Origin: Sphingopyxis sp. QXT-31 | GTDB lineage: Bacteria; Pseudomonadota; Alphaproteobacteria; Sphingomonadales; Sphingomonadaceae | Assembly (NCBI RefSeq): GCF_001984035.1 | Contig: NZ_CP019449.1 | Location: 3,534,001 to 3,598,000, forward strand | Length of the DNA: 64,000 nt | Reading direction: 5' to 3' | Part shown: in pieces, positions 8,156 through 17,378 of the stretch | Layout: every line of letters starts with the position of its first letter | Position numbering within the stretch: the stretch's first letter is position 1 | Notes under the pieces: model-generated | Told to the model about the DNA's origin: nothing | The model's database searches: none | Seen by the model: the letters and a program-made list of their open reading frames with translations, nothing else | Program-made: the position numbers and the translations under genes

Positions 8156-9457
8156 TTGCATCTCGTCCAGCATGAATTGCGGCTGCACGCCGACCCGACG
8201 CGCGTCGTCGTGCGGCCCTTCCATCTAGCCTGGCAGGCGTCGGGCCCCGATCTCGAGCGCGTGCAGCGGCTGGCGCGTGAGATCGTCGCGCTCAATCCCC
8301 GCACGGTGCGTGCGGAACTTGGCGTCGTCCTGCGCGATTTTGCCGATCGGCACTGGCAGATCGAGAAAGTGTTCGAGGATCGTTTTGACGAGATCGAACC
8401 CAAGCTCGGGCTTGAAGGCTTGGCGCTCAAACGCGAAACGCGGCTGCTGATCGGCGCCTATTTCTGTCACGAATATAGCTATGCCGCGGCGGCGTTGATG
8501 AACCCTAGCGTCGTGCGCCATCCCGATCAAAGCGGGCTGCAGGAAGGCAGCATCCGTATCCTGCTTTCGCTGCGCGCGGTCGGCGAGGGTCATATTTCGA
8601 CCATCGCCTTTCGCGAGGGCATCATCACCCACGATCGCGAACTGACCTTGCTCCCGCAACCCGGCTTCGCCACGGCGGCGATGCTGGGCCCGCACCGCGA
8701 GGACAAGCCCGACGATGTGGTCTCGCTCTATCGTCAGAAGGACAGCACCCTGTCCGGGACGGTGATCTTCCCGATCACCGAGGCGCAGCGCAACGGCCTC
8801 GAGGATCTGAGGCTCCTCGAGTTCGAGCGCGACAGCGGCAAGAGCGAGTGGATCGGGACCTACACGGCTTATAGTGGCCGCGACATCCAGTCGGAGCTGC
8901 TCCGGACACGCGACTTTAAGGATTTCACGCTGACTCCGATCAAGGGCGCCGCGGGGCGGAACAAGGGCATGGCCCTGTTCCCGCGCAAGATCGACGGGCA
9001 GTTTTTGATGATTGGTCGCCAGGACGGCAAGAATCTTTATCTGCTGCGCTCCGACAAGGTCGATGAATGGGACGGCGGCGCGTTGTTGCTCGAACCCCGC
9101 TTCCCCTGGGAACTGATCCAGATCGGAAATTGCGGCGCGCCGATCGAGCTCGACGAGGGCTGGCTGGTGCTGACCCACGGCGTCGGCGCGATGCGCAAAT
9201 ATGCGATCGGTGCGGTGCTGCTCGACAAGGCCGATCCGTCGAAGGTGATCGGCCGGACGCCCAATCCGATCCTGTCTGCGGCCGATGAGGACCGCGAAGG
9301 CTATGTCCCCAATGTCGTCTACACCTGCGGGGCGATCCGGGTCGGCGACGATATTTTCCTGCCTTATGGCGTGGCGGACAGCTCGGTCTGCTTTGCGTTC
9401 GTCGCGATTACGGAAATCCTCGCGGCCATGGACTATTCGGCGCGGGCCACAGGATGA
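8156..9457 (+). CDS. GH130-family beta-mannoside phosphorylase/hydrolase homologue
   Basis: A 433-aa protein with the five-bladed propeller pattern of GH130: MNPSVVRHPD around residue 120, NGLEDLRLLEFE, MALFPRKIDGQFLMIGRQDG, GNCGAPIELDEGWLVLTHGVG and YVPNVVYTCGA. GH130 enzymes mostly phosphorolyse beta-1,2- or beta-1,4-mannosides to mannose-1-phosphate; some are hydrolases, and the subgroup cannot be fixed here. The start is TTG 8156, preceded by AAAGGA with 6 nt spacing and 12 nt after the glycosyltransferase stop. The end overlaps the next gene (ATGA). Phosphorolysis here would feed the same mannose-1-phosphate pool as the PMM-like protein. Confidence 0.8.
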   Translation: MHLVQHELRLHADPTRVVVRPFHLAWQASGPDLERVQRLAREIVALNPRTVRAELGVVLRDFADRHWQIEKVFEDRFDEIEPKLGLEGLALKRETRLLIGAYFCHEYSYAAAALMNPSVVRHPDQSGLQEGSIRILLSLRAVGEGHISTIAFREGIITHDRELTLLPQPGFATAAMLGPHREDKPDDVVSLYRQKDSTLSGTVIFPITEAQRNGLEDLRLLEFERDSGKSEWIGTYTAYSGRDIQSELLRTRDFKDFTLTPIKGAAGRNKGMALFPRKIDGQFLMIGRQDGKNLYLLRSDKVDEWDGGALLLEPRFPWELIQIGNCGAPIELDEGWLVLTHGVGAMRKYAIGAVLLDKADPSKVIGRTPNPILSAADEDREGYVPNVVYTCGAIRVGDDIFLPYGVADSSVCFAFVAITEILAAMDYSARATG

Positions 9458-10413
9458 CGTCGCTTTCGGCCGGCGAAGGGTCGCCGATCGATATATTGAT
9501 CGTCGGTGCAGGACCTGCCGGGCTGACGGCCGGCATGTATCTCGCGCGCTACCGAAGAAAGGTGCGCATCGTCCATAACGGACGTTCGCGCACTCTTTGG
9601 GTTCCGCGTTCACGCAATATCCCCCGATTTCCGGACGGTATCGTGGGAGCCGATCTCATCGCGCGCATGAGCGACCATGCCGTGCGCTACGGCGCCGAGA
9701 TCGTCGAGGGCCGCGTTGTCGAGATCGCTCGGGACGAAGACCGCGCGCTGTTTCGCGCGCGCCTCGATAGCGGCGCGGTCATCGGCGCGCGCGGACTGAT
9801 CCTCGCAACCGGCGTCGATACCAATCTGGCGAAACTCGACAGCGGCGATCATCAGGCAGCGGTTCGCAGCGGCGTGCTGCGCTATTGTCCGATCTGCGAT
9901 GGCTTCGAACATAGCGACGAGCGGATCGCTGTCCTCGGTTCCGACCTCCATGGCGCCGCCGAGGCAATGTTCCTGCGACAATATTCGAGCAACATCACGC
10001 TCATCCCGAAATGGCAGGTGGCGCTGACCGACAAGCAGCGGGGCGAGCTCGCGGCGAGCGGCGTCGATGTTATCGAAGGCCGGGTTCTCCGGCTCGACGC
10101 AACCGAGGAGGCGATGTTCGTCGCGATCGAGGGCGAAGCCGCGCCGCGCCGGTTCGATACGCTCTACCCGGCATTCGGATCGACGCCGCGCAGCGAGCTT
10201 GCCGCCATGCTGGGGCCGCTAATCGATCCGAAGGGCTGCATTCCGTTCAGCGCCTTTTCGGACGGCCTGCTTCCCGGCGTTTATGCGGCGGGCGACGTCA
10301 TCGAAGGTCTCGACCAGATCAGCGTGGCGATGGGGCAAGGTGCGATGGCGGCGACGCGGCTCCACAACTGGCTGCGCGAACAGGACGGGCATATGATGGC
10401 CGACCAGAAATAG
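9454..10413 (+). CDS. Thioredoxin-reductase-like FAD/NAD(P)H oxidoreductase
   Basis: A 319-aa protein of the low-molecular-weight thioredoxin reductase group. The FAD motif is DILIVGAGPAGLTAGMYLAR (residues about 12-31), the redox pair is in CPICDGFE (around residue 148), and the C-terminal FAD motif is GVYAAGDVIEGLDQISVAMGQG. The NAD(P)H-binding GxGxxG is altered to VLGSDLHGAAEA, so partner or cofactor use may differ from classical TrxB. It overlaps the GH130 gene by 4 nt. Together with the downstream catalase this suggests an oxidative-stress function for the cluster. Confidence 0.8.
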   Translation: MTSLSAGEGSPIDILIVGAGPAGLTAGMYLARYRRKVRIVHNGRSRTLWVPRSRNIPRFPDGIVGADLIARMSDHAVRYGAEIVEGRVVEIARDEDRALFRARLDSGAVIGARGLILATGVDTNLAKLDSGDHQAAVRSGVLRYCPICDGFEHSDERIAVLGSDLHGAAEAMFLRQYSSNITLIPKWQVALTDKQRGELAASGVDVIEGRVLRLDATEEAMFVAIEGEAAPRRFDTLYPAFGSTPRSELAAMLGPLIDPKGCIPFSAFSDGLLPGVYAAGDVIEGLDQISVAMGQGAMAATRLHNWLREQDGHMMADQK

Positions 10414-10434
10414 TCTGAGAAAGCGACACGCAGC

Positions 10435-10459
10435 GAAACCTAAGTGCGAGCGGGGGGTT
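10435..10459 (+). promoter_or_regulatory. Weak EcfG-like promoter candidate before katE
   Basis: GAAACC at 10435-10440, a 16-nt spacer, and GTT at 10457-10459. It has the same spacing as the 5748 element with one mismatch in the -35 box, 37 nt before the catalase ATG. Confidence 0.25.
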
Positions 10460-10495
10460 GAGGAGGCAAGCCCCTCAAAATTCAAGGAACCCCTC

Positions 10496-12643
10496 ATGGC
10501 CAAGAAGCCCGCGCCATCGCCTGCGACCGTCCACGCCCTCGGCGACCATAAGCCTGGCGAGGGTCGGGTCGCCCCGGTTGGTAACCGCGGCAATGGCGAT
10601 GAACTCCACCAGCAGGTCGAAGGCGGCGCCGCCGATCCGGCCGCCTATCTCACCGACAATTTCGGCCACCGCATTTCGGACAACCAGAATTCGCTGCGCG
10701 CCGGCGAGCGCGGCCCGACGCTGCTCGAGGATTTCGTCCTCCGCGAGAAAATCTTCCACTTCGATCATGAGCGCATTCCCGAGCGTATCGTCCACGCGCG
10801 CGGATCGGGCGCGCACGGCGTGTTCGAATGCACCAAGGCGATCCCCGGGCTGACCAAGGCCTCGATCCTGCAGAAGGAGGGTGCGACTTGCCCGGTCTTC
10901 GTCCGATTCTCGACGGTCGCGGGCGGTGCCGGGTCGGTCGATACGCCGCGGGACGTGCGGGGCTTCGCGGTCAAGCTCTATACCGACAGCGGCAATTGGG
11001 ATCTCGTCGGCAATAATATCCCGGTGTTCTTCATCCAGGACGCGATGAAATTCCCCGACCTCGTTCACAGCGTCAAGATGGAGGCCGACCGCGGCTATCC
11101 GCAAGCGGCGAGCGCGCACGACACCTTCTGGGACTTCATCGGGCTGATGCCCGAGGCGATGCACATGATCATGTGGGCGATGTCCGACCGCACGATCCCA
11201 CGCAGCCTTCGCATGATCGAGGGTTTCGGCGTCCACACCTTTCGCCTCGTCAACGAAAAGGGCGAGGGCAAGTTCGTCAAATTCCACTGGAAACCCGTGC
11301 TCGGCATCCAGTCGACGACCTGGGACGAAGCGGTAAAGATCGCGGGTGCCGACCCCGATTTCCACCGCCGCGACCTGTTCGAGGCGATCGACGCGGGCGA
11401 CTTCCCGGCGTGGGATCTGGGCGTGCAGGTGTTCGACGAGGCATTTGCGGCCAAGCAGCCCTATGACGTGCTAGATGCGACCAAGCTGATTCCCGAGGAG
11501 GATGTCCCCGTCGAAATCGTCGGCCGCATGACGCTGAACCGCAACGTCGACAATTTCTTTGCCGAGACCGAGCAGGTCGCCTTCCTGCCGTCGAATATCA
11601 TTCCTGGCATCGATTTCAGTAACGATCCGCTGCTGCAGGGCCGACTTTTTTCCTATCTCGACACGCAGAAGTCGCGGCTGGGCACGACCAATTTCCACCA
11701 GATCCCGATCAATGCGCCGAAATGCCCGTTCCACAATTTCCAGCGCGACGGGATGATGCAGACGCTCGTGCCGACCGGACGCGCCAACTACGAACCCAAC
11801 AGCCTTGCCGAAGCCGGCGAGAATGGCGGTCCGCGCGCAAGCGCTGAAACGGGCTTCAAGACCTTCGAGACGAACGACGAGCGGAACGATCCGGCGCAGA
11901 AGCTGCGCCTCCGCGCCGAGCTTTTCGCCGATCATTTCAGCCAGGCGCGGCTCTTCTACCTGTCGCAGACCGAAAATGAGCAGGCGCATATTGCTTCGGC
12001 GCTGGTGTTCGAACTGTCGAAGGTTGCGCTCGACCATGTTCGCGCGCGCGTCGTCGGCCAGCTTCGCAATATCGACGAGGGCCTGGCCAAGCGCGTCGCC
12101 GCGGGTCTCGCGATCGACCTGCCGGCGAAAGAAAAGGCCGCGCGTGCGCCGGTCGATCTCAAGACCTCCGACGCGCTGTCGATCCAGAAGAACGCCGACG
12201 ACACGATGGAGGGCCGCAAGGTGGCGATCCTCTTTGCCGAAGGATCGGACAAGGCAGCCATCGACAAGCTGAAGGGCGATATCGAAAGCGCCGGTGGCAC
12301 CGCCTTCCTCGTCGCGCCCAAGGTCGGCGGGATCAAGGTCAAGGGCGGCACGCTCAAGGCGGATGGTCAGCTCGCGGGATCCCCCTCGGTGCTGTTCGAC
12401 GCCGTCGCGTCGATCCTGACCGAAGAACAGGCCAAGGCGCTGTCGGGGCAGGGCGCCGCAGTTCAGTGGTTCATGGACGCCTATGGCCATTGCAAGACGA
12501 TCGCGCATGATGAGGCGACCCAGTTGCTCCTCGACAAGGCGGGGGTCGAAAAGGACGGCGGTGTCGTTGCGATCGACAAGTTCGAAAGCGTGGGCACCCG
12601 GCGTCATTGGGCACGCGAAGCCAAGGTGCGCGATCTTGCTTGA
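10496..12643 (+). CDS. katE: Large-subunit catalase HPII
   Basis: A 715-aa clade-2 monofunctional catalase that converts hydrogen peroxide to water and oxygen in the cytoplasm. The distal histidine lies in [12 protein letters not shown] (about residue 99), the catalytic Asn in [11 protein letters not shown], and the proximal heme tyrosine in [13 protein letters not shown] (about residue 385). Residues about 575-715 form the flavodoxin/DJ-1-like domain typical of large catalases ([21 protein letters not shown]). ATG 10496 follows AAGGAAC. It lies 82 nt after the TrxR-like gene and probably has its own promoter. Confidence 0.95.
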   Translation: MAKKPAPSPATVHALGDHKPGEGRVAPVGNRGNGDELHQQVEGGAADPAAYLTDNFGHRISDNQNSLRAGERGPTLLEDFVLREKIFHFDHERIPERIVHARGSGAHGVFECTKAIPGLTKASILQKEGATCPVFVRFSTVAGGAGSVDTPRDVRGFAVKLYTDSGNWDLVGNNIPVFFIQDAMKFPDLVHSVKMEADRGYPQAASAHDTFWDFIGLMPEAMHMIMWAMSDRTIPRSLRMIEGFGVHTFRLVNEKGEGKFVKFHWKPVLGIQSTTWDEAVKIAGADPDFHRRDLFEAIDAGDFPAWDLGVQVFDEAFAAKQPYDVLDATKLIPEEDVPVEIVGRMTLNRNVDNFFAETEQVAFLPSNIIPGIDFSNDPLLQGRLFSYLDTQKSRLGTTNFHQIPINAPKCPFHNFQRDGMMQTLVPTGRANYEPNSLAEAGENGGPRASAETGFKTFETNDERNDPAQKLRLRAELFADHFSQARLFYLSQTENEQAHIASALVFELSKVALDHVRARVVGQLRNIDEGLAKRVAAGLAIDLPAKEKAARAPVDLKTSDALSIQKNADDTMEGRKVAILFAEGSDKAAIDKLKGDIESAGGTAFLVAPKVGGIKVKGGTLKADGQLAGSPSVLFDAVASILTEEQAKALSGQGAAVQWFMDAYGHCKTIAHDEATQLLLDKAGVEKDGGVVAIDKFESVGTRRHWAREAKVRDLA

Positions 12644-12655
12644 TCGCCTCTTCTG

Positions 12656-13888
12656 GTGAGCCGCGCATCGGCGACCCATCATCGCGATCTCCGGACCGGC
12701 CAGTCGATCTGGTCGGCACGGCGTCGTCCTGCGATCGCCGCGCAGCCGCTGACAAGCGACATCGCGTGCGATGCGGTCGTCGTGGGGGCCGGCGTGTCGG
12801 GCGCGCTGATCGCCGAGGCGCTGTCGGACGCGGGGCTCAAGACCGTTATCGTCGATCGCCGGGGACCGGCAGAGGGATCGACCGCCGCGTCGACCGCGAT
12901 GCTGCAATATGAGCTCGACACGCCGCTGACCTTGATGGCCGAGCGGATCGGGCGCGAAAAGGCCGAACGCATCTGGCGGCGATCGCGCCAGTCGGTCGAC
13001 GCGCTACGCGAACGAACCGAAAGGCTGGGCCTTGCCGTCGATGGGGCGACGCGCGGCTCGATCTATCTCGACGGCAATGTGCTCGATGCTGACGGGCTTG
13101 CGGTCGAAGCCGACGCCCGGCGGCGTGCGGGTTTCGAGGTGGAATTGCTCAAACCCGCTGCGGTTCAGGAGCGTTACGGGATCAAGGGACGCCATGCCCT
13201 GATCGGTTTCGGCAATTATTCCGCCGATCCGCGTCGTCTCACTGCCGGTTATCTGAATGTCGCGCTGGCGCGGGGCGCCCGGCTCTACGCGCCCGTCGAT
13301 ATCTGCGACATCGCCCCGACGGGCGATGGCGTCTCATTGGTCTCGGCGCGCGGACCGAGCATTCGCGCGCGCCATGTCGTCATGGCAACGGGCTATGAGA
13401 TGATGAAGGGGATTCCTCGCAAGGGGAACAAGATCATCTCGAGCTGGTCGATCGCGACGCGCCCGCAGCCCCGCGCCATCTGGCCGACGGCCGCAATGAT
13501 CTGGGAAGCCGCCGATCCCTATCTCTACATCCGAACAACCCCACGCGGAGAAATTATCTGCGGCGGCGAGGACGAGGAAATCTCCGATGCGGCGCTCCGC
13601 GACGCCAAGCTTCATGACAAGACCGCGACGCTTTCGCGAAAGCTTGCCGCCCTGTTGCCGGGAGTGGACGCGTCGCCCGCTTACAGCTGGGCCGGCAGTT
13701 TCGGCGACAGCCCGGTCGGTACGCCGACCATCGGCCGAATTCCCGGCATGCCGAACTGCTATGCCGCGATGGGATACGGCGGCAACGGCATCACCTTTTC
13801 GATGATGGCGGCTCAGATGTTGCGCGGGCTAATTTGCGGTTATGGCGATCCGGACGCGGACTTGATCAGCTTTCATCGCAAATTTTGA
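12656..13888 (+). CDS. FAD-dependent oxidoreductase (DAO/glycine oxidase fold)
   Basis: A 410-aa protein with the Rossmann motif DAVVVGAGVSGALIAEALSDAG (around residue 40) and the C-terminal FAD contact AMGYGGNGITFSMMAAQML, as in the D-amino acid oxidase / glycerol-3-phosphate dehydrogenase superfamily. The substrate is unknown; relatives annotated as gamma-glutamylputrescine oxidase share the fold. GTG 12656 is 12 nt after the katE stop with no clear Shine-Dalgarno site, so translation may be coupled. The first 35 residues are basic and may not belong to the folded domain. Such a peroxide-producing oxidase next to a catalase would be coherent. Confidence 0.7.
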   Translation: MSRASATHHRDLRTGQSIWSARRRPAIAAQPLTSDIACDAVVVGAGVSGALIAEALSDAGLKTVIVDRRGPAEGSTAASTAMLQYELDTPLTLMAERIGREKAERIWRRSRQSVDALRERTERLGLAVDGATRGSIYLDGNVLDADGLAVEADARRRAGFEVELLKPAAVQERYGIKGRHALIGFGNYSADPRRLTAGYLNVALARGARLYAPVDICDIAPTGDGVSLVSARGPSIRARHVVMATGYEMMKGIPRKGNKIISSWSIATRPQPRAIWPTAAMIWEAADPYLYIRTTPRGEIICGGEDEEISDAALRDAKLHDKTATLSRKLAALLPGVDASPAYSWAGSFGDSPVGTPTIGRIPGMPNCYAAMGYGGNGITFSMMAAQMLRGLICGYGDPDADLISFHRKF

Positions 13889-13914
13889 CTGCAGAGACAT
13901 TCTTCCTTCGAAAT

Positions 13915-14652
13915 ATGTTCTCGTTGCGATTTGTCGGCCCGCAAGATGACCTTCCGCAACCGGCCAATCGGCTTGACCCGAGCGTTTCCCTTTTTGGCCA
14001 TTTTGGCCACAGGAGAACGAATCTGGGTAGGCCGGAATTCGACTATTTACCTCCACGACCGGCATGGAATGCCGGTCGAAAGGTTGGTGCAAAGCGGCCG
14101 CTAAAGCCACGGCAGATATGGGCAATTCGCTTCCACTTGGATCGAGAGCACCGGCTTCGAGACCGGGGGCTCTTCGATCTCGCAATCGACAGCAAACTGA
14201 GAGGCTGCGATCTGGTGAAGATAAGGATCGGCGACCTTGTAGCCGGCGGTGAGTTGAGAACGCGGGCGATGGTGATCCAGCAGAAGACAAATCGGCCCGT
14301 TCAGTTCGAAATCATGTCGGATGCTCGCGGGAGCCTCTTGGCATGGCTTGAGCGGCGCGGCGGATCGATCGAGGATTTTGCGTTCCCCAGCCGGGTCGAT
14401 CACTCCGCTCATATGAGCACGCGTCAATATGCGCGTCTCGTCGACGAATGGGTCACCGCGGTCGGACTCGGAAGCGAAGACTTCGGGACGCATTCGCTGC
14501 GCAGAACGAAGGCGTCGATCATATACAAAGCGATCGGGAATCTGCGTGCTGTCCAGATTCTGCTCGGTCACACCAAGATTGAAAATACGGTGAGATACCT
14601 CGGCGTCGATGTTGAAGATGCGTTGACCCTGGCGGAAGCCATCGAAGTCTGA
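13915..14652 (+). CDS. Tyrosine recombinase/integrase (short type)
   Basis: The frame encodes 245 aa from ATG 13915, but the conserved part starts near 14029. It contains the catalytic pattern of tyrosine recombinases: first Arg in DSKLRGCDLVKIRIGDL, then THSLRRTKASII and LLGHTKIENTVRYLG (the HxxR...H box and tyrosine). Short integrases of about 200 aa with this sequence are common in sphingomonads and rhizobia. There the start would fall near 14023, where a good AGGAG (14011-14015) is followed at 7 nt by CTG instead of ATG or GTG. The true start is therefore uncertain and the gene may be weakened. It lies inside the interval bounded by the tRNA-Gly repeats. Confidence 0.75.
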   Translation: MFSLRFVGPQDDLPQPANRLDPSVSLFGHFGHRRTNLGRPEFDYLPPRPAWNAGRKVGAKRPLKPRQIWAIRFHLDREHRLRDRGLFDLAIDSKLRGCDLVKIRIGDLVAGGELRTRAMVIQQKTNRPVQFEIMSDARGSLLAWLERRGGSIEDFAFPSRVDHSAHMSTRQYARLVDEWVTAVGLGSEDFGTHSLRRTKASIIYKAIGNLRAVQILLGHTKIENTVRYLGVDVEDALTLAEAIEV

Positions 14653-14703
14653 CCAGGAAATCTCGATATCCTAGAGAGCGAGCGATCTACCTCGTGGCGG
14701 AAC

Positions 14704-14737
14704 GTCCGCTCTCTTTGTTTGAAACCTAAAAGCGGAC
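14704..14737. repeat. Short inverted repeat GTCCGCT...AGCGGAC
   Basis: 7-nt arms at 14704-14710 and 14731-14737 around a 20-nt spacer. The same core (GTCCGC/GCGGAC) forms the longer hairpin at 21311-21358, which suggests a small repeat family. Confidence 0.4.
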
Positions 14738-14809
14738 AGTTTCCAACCGGCCAGACGCAGAAGAACATTCAGGCGGTGTGACCGACCCGCCAGCCGGCAG
14801 TCCTGCAAA

Positions 14810-14840
14810 AAAGGGCCGGGACACGAAGTCCCGACCCTTT
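14810..14840 (-). terminator. Intrinsic terminator of the adhesin gene
   Basis: The stem AAAGGG-c-CGGGAC / GTCCCG-a-CCCTTT has loop ACGAA and one internal mismatch. On the minus strand it is followed by six T residues, 62 nt downstream of the adhesin stop. Confidence 0.75.
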
Positions 14841-14902
14841 CCTCCGGATCTCTCCCAGCCGGAGAGCAATCGCCTACTGGGCGATCCGAAACCCGATGCC
14901 GT

Positions 14903-16690
14903 TCAGAACTCGCCAGCGACGCCGACACGAACCGCGGTGTTCTTGCCGCCGGCCTGCGAGAAGCCGAAGGTGATCGCGACCGGGGTGTCGACGTTCAGCC
15001 GGTGCGACAGAGACAGGCCGACCGCCGCTTCGCCGCGGAAGGTGGCGAGGTTGAAGACATAGCTGGTCTTGCCAGGGGTCGAGGGGACCGGAGCATCGGA
15101 CATCGCGACCGCCGCGGCGATCCCGCGCCGCGCCTCGCGCCGGTCGTGGTTGACCAGGTCGAAAAGCTGGGTCTGCGAAGCCTGCAGCGCGCCCATCTGG
15201 CTCTGCAGCGCGGTCATGCCGGTCTGCAGATTGCCGATCGCCGTCGAATGCTGGGCGAGCTGGGAGGTGTGCTGGGCGACCGTCGCGCTGGTCGCGGTCT
15301 GCACCGTCTGCAGCGCGCCGATCTGTGCATTCTGCGTGGTGTTGACCGCCTCGGCGGCGTCGAGCCTTGCGTCCTGCACGGCCTGACCCGCCTGCAGTCC
15401 CGCGATCTGCGTCGTATGCGTCGCGACGGTGGCGGCGGTCGCGCCCTGCTGCGTCGTCAGCGAGGCGATGGCGCTGTCGTGCCCGTCGAGGCGGCCGTTC
15501 TGCGCGGTGTCAGAGGTCTGCAGTGCCGCGATGTCGCCGTCATGCCCGTCGAGGCGGTTGTTGAGCGGGGTCGGATCGAACGGCATGCCGCTGCCGCCCC
15601 CACCCATGCCCTCCAGCGCGGTGATGCGCGCGTCGAACGCCATGTCCACACCCTGCAGCGCGCCGATGGCCGTGCCGTGCGCCGTCTGGCCTGCCTCAAG
15701 CGCTGCAATCGCGCCGCCCTGTGCGGTCTGACCATTTTGCAGCGCGCCGATCTGGCCGTCCTGCGTCATCTGCCCGGCCTCGAGCCCCGCGATGGCGTTG
15801 TTGATGCTCGTCGGGTCGAACGGCGCGCCGCCGCCGCCCATGCCTTCCAGCGCGGTGACGCGGCCGTCGAGCGCGCCGAGCGCATTGTTGATCGAGGTCG
15901 GGTCGAAAACGGCGCCCGCGGTCGGAATGTCGGCGGTGCCGATATTGCCGTTGGCGTCGGTGGTCACCATGCGCAGCGCACCGCTCTGGAACGCGTTGCC
16001 GTTGGCGATGCCGGCGACGGTCAGTGAGTGCGTGGCACCGCCGAGCGCTATCTGGTTGACGCGAGTGGTAGTCGCAAGGAGGGCCGCCGACGAAGCGAAA
16101 TTGGCTTTCGATGCGACGCCGAGAGCGATCGAGCCGAATTCGTTCGCTTCGCTGCCGACCCCCAAAGCCATCGACGAAAAGCCGAGCGCATAGGCGTTTT
16201 GACCAATCGCTATGGCATAATCGTCGTTGCCGATGGCGCGGTCGCCGATCGCTATCGCCCGGCTTCCGGCGGCGGTGGCTCCGTCTCCAATGGCGACGGC
16301 ATAATCGCTCTTGGTGCTCGAAAGATGGCCGATGGCAATCCCGCCCTGGGTCTCCGCCGTCGCGGCGGTGCCCAAGGCGATGGTCCAAGTATCCTTCGAT
16401 TGTGCGCCAGTGCCGAGCGCCAGCGACGAGAGGCCCAGCGCCGAAGAATCGGATCCGATCGAAATCGCGTAAAGGTTCAGCGCATATGCGTCGTCGCCGA
16501 CGGCGATCGCGCGGTCGCCTTGGGCAAGGGCATAGCCGCCGAGTGCAATCGCGTAATTCTCGGAAGCCGAGGCGAAACCGCCGATGGCGACCGAATAGGA
16601 GTCGGTTGCCGAACTCTTTTCGCCGAAAGCAATCGTGCCCTCGCCATTCGCGCGTGACCCCGGCCCCATCGCCGCCGAGCGGTCGCCCAC
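14903..16690 (-). CDS. YadA-type trimeric autotransporter, C-terminal part after an in-frame amber codon
   Basis: This 595-aa stretch continues the frame of 16694-17275 directly; only the TAG at 16694-16696 and one Ala codon separate the two, so it is the rest of one adhesin of about 790 aa. Residues 1-200 are YadA-like left-handed roll repeats (AIGDRAIGNDDYAIAIGQNA and similar). Next is a neck-like segment with two copies of FDPTSINNA and GMGGGG, then a long coiled coil with repeated IGALQ and AQNGRLDGHD units. The last 85 residues are the YadA outer-membrane anchor ending ...VGVAGEF. A GTG at 16690 could reinitiate, but the product would lack a signal peptide and so would not be exported. 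Confidence 0.8.
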   Translation of the reverse strand: MGDRSAAMGPGSRANGEGTIAFGEKSSATDSYSVAIGGFASASENYAIALGGYALAQGDRAIAVGDDAYALNLYAISIGSDSSALGLSSLALGTGAQSKDTWTIALGTAATAETQGGIAIGHLSSTKSDYAVAIGDGATAAGSRAIAIGDRAIGNDDYAIAIGQNAYALGFSSMALGVGSEANEFGSIALGVASKANFASSAALLATTTRVNQIALGGATHSLTVAGIANGNAFQSGALRMVTTDANGNIGTADIPTAGAVFDPTSINNALGALDGRVTALEGMGGGGAPFDPTSINNAIAGLEAGQMTQDGQIGALQNGQTAQGGAIAALEAGQTAHGTAIGALQGVDMAFDARITALEGMGGGGSGMPFDPTPLNNRLDGHDGDIAALQTSDTAQNGRLDGHDSAIASLTTQQGATAATVATHTTQIAGLQAGQAVQDARLDAAEAVNTTQNAQIGALQTVQTATSATVAQHTSQLAQHSTAIGNLQTGMTALQSQMGALQASQTQLFDLVNHDRREARRGIAAAVAMSDAPVPSTPGKTSYVFNLATFRGEAAVGLSLSHRLNVDTPVAITFGFSQAGGKNTAVRVGVAGEF

Positions 16691-16693
16691 AGC

Positions 16694-17275
16694 CTAAGCG
16701 TCGAAGCCGATGCCCGCCGCGTTGATACCCTGCGCCAGCGATCCGGCACCCAGTGCCGAGCTCTGCGCGCCCAGCGCCCGGGCGTTGAAACCGACGGCGG
16801 TGGCCTGCGTCGCCTGCGCCTGCGCGGTCGCGCCGAGCACCGAACTTTGCGCGCCGACCGCCCGGCTGTTGTTCCCAACGGCGGTCGCGTCGGCATTCTG
16901 CGCGAACGCGCTCATGCCGAGCGCAGTGGTGCGCACCGCGGTGGCGCGGGCGTTGTTGCCGACCGCGACGCTGTTGGCTTGGCTGGCGGTCGCGGTGTTG
17001 CCGACCGCGGTGGTAAAGGCGCCGGTGGCGCTCGCATTGTTGCCGAGGGCCGTCGAAGCAGCACCCGAAGCATTCGCGCCGACACCGCAGGCGAGGCGCA
17101 GGTCGTCGCCGCCCGAGTTGGCGCCCCCATCGGTATCGGCGGTCGCATCGGCGACGCCGTCATTGTCGCTGTCGAGCAGGCAATCCTCGGCGTGCGCGGG
17201 GGTGGCGGTGAAGGTCGTGGCGGCGAGCGCCAGGGTGAAGGCCGACGCGGTGGTCAGCAGGCTCTTGGTGATCAT
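16694..17275 (-). CDS. YadA-type trimeric autotransporter, N-terminal part ending at a premature amber stop
   Basis: A 193-aa product with a signal peptide (MITKSLLTTASAFTLALAAT...AHA, cleaved before EDC). A calcium-loop-like acidic segment (DSDNDGVADATADTDGG) follows, then about 10 YadA head repeats of 14 residues (AVGNTATASQANSV, TALGMSAFAQNADA). The frame stops at TAG 16694-16696, between ...GIGFDA and AVGDRSAAMGPGS of the continuing repeats; a single C-to-T change from CAG would explain it. Without the C-terminal anchor, the protein cannot be displayed unless the amber codon is read through. It lies 148 nt downstream of the response regulator gene, with GTAAC boxes in the gap. Confidence 0.8.
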   Translation of the reverse strand: MITKSLLTTASAFTLALAATTFTATPAHAEDCLLDSDNDGVADATADTDGGANSGGDDLRLACGVGANASGAASTALGNNASATGAFTTAVGNTATASQANSVAVGNNARATAVRTTALGMSAFAQNADATAVGNNSRAVGAQSSVLGATAQAQATQATAVGFNARALGAQSSALGAGSLAQGINAAGIGFDA

Positions 17276-17378
17276 GGTTTGCTCTCCATTTAAAGGGTCG
17301 GCGAAGACCGCCGATGGAGAGCTGTCTGAAGGATCGCCGTAACTCGCCGATCACGCGGGACGGGCAAAATTGTCTTTG

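Noticed and set aside
8225..9613. 462-codon minus-strand frame over the GH130 gene
   Set aside because: Shadow of the GH130 gene; composition is biased and no motif is recognised.
10488..10495. GGAACC just before the katE ATG as a stress -35 box
   Set aside because: It overlaps the ribosome-binding position and would place the start of transcription inside the coding region.
11471..12907. 478-codon minus-strand frame over katE
   Set aside because: Antisense of the catalase, which has all catalytic residues on the plus strand.
15002..16027. 341-codon plus-strand frame over the adhesin
   Set aside because: Repetitive Arg-rich translation of the coiled-coil repeats in the wrong strand.
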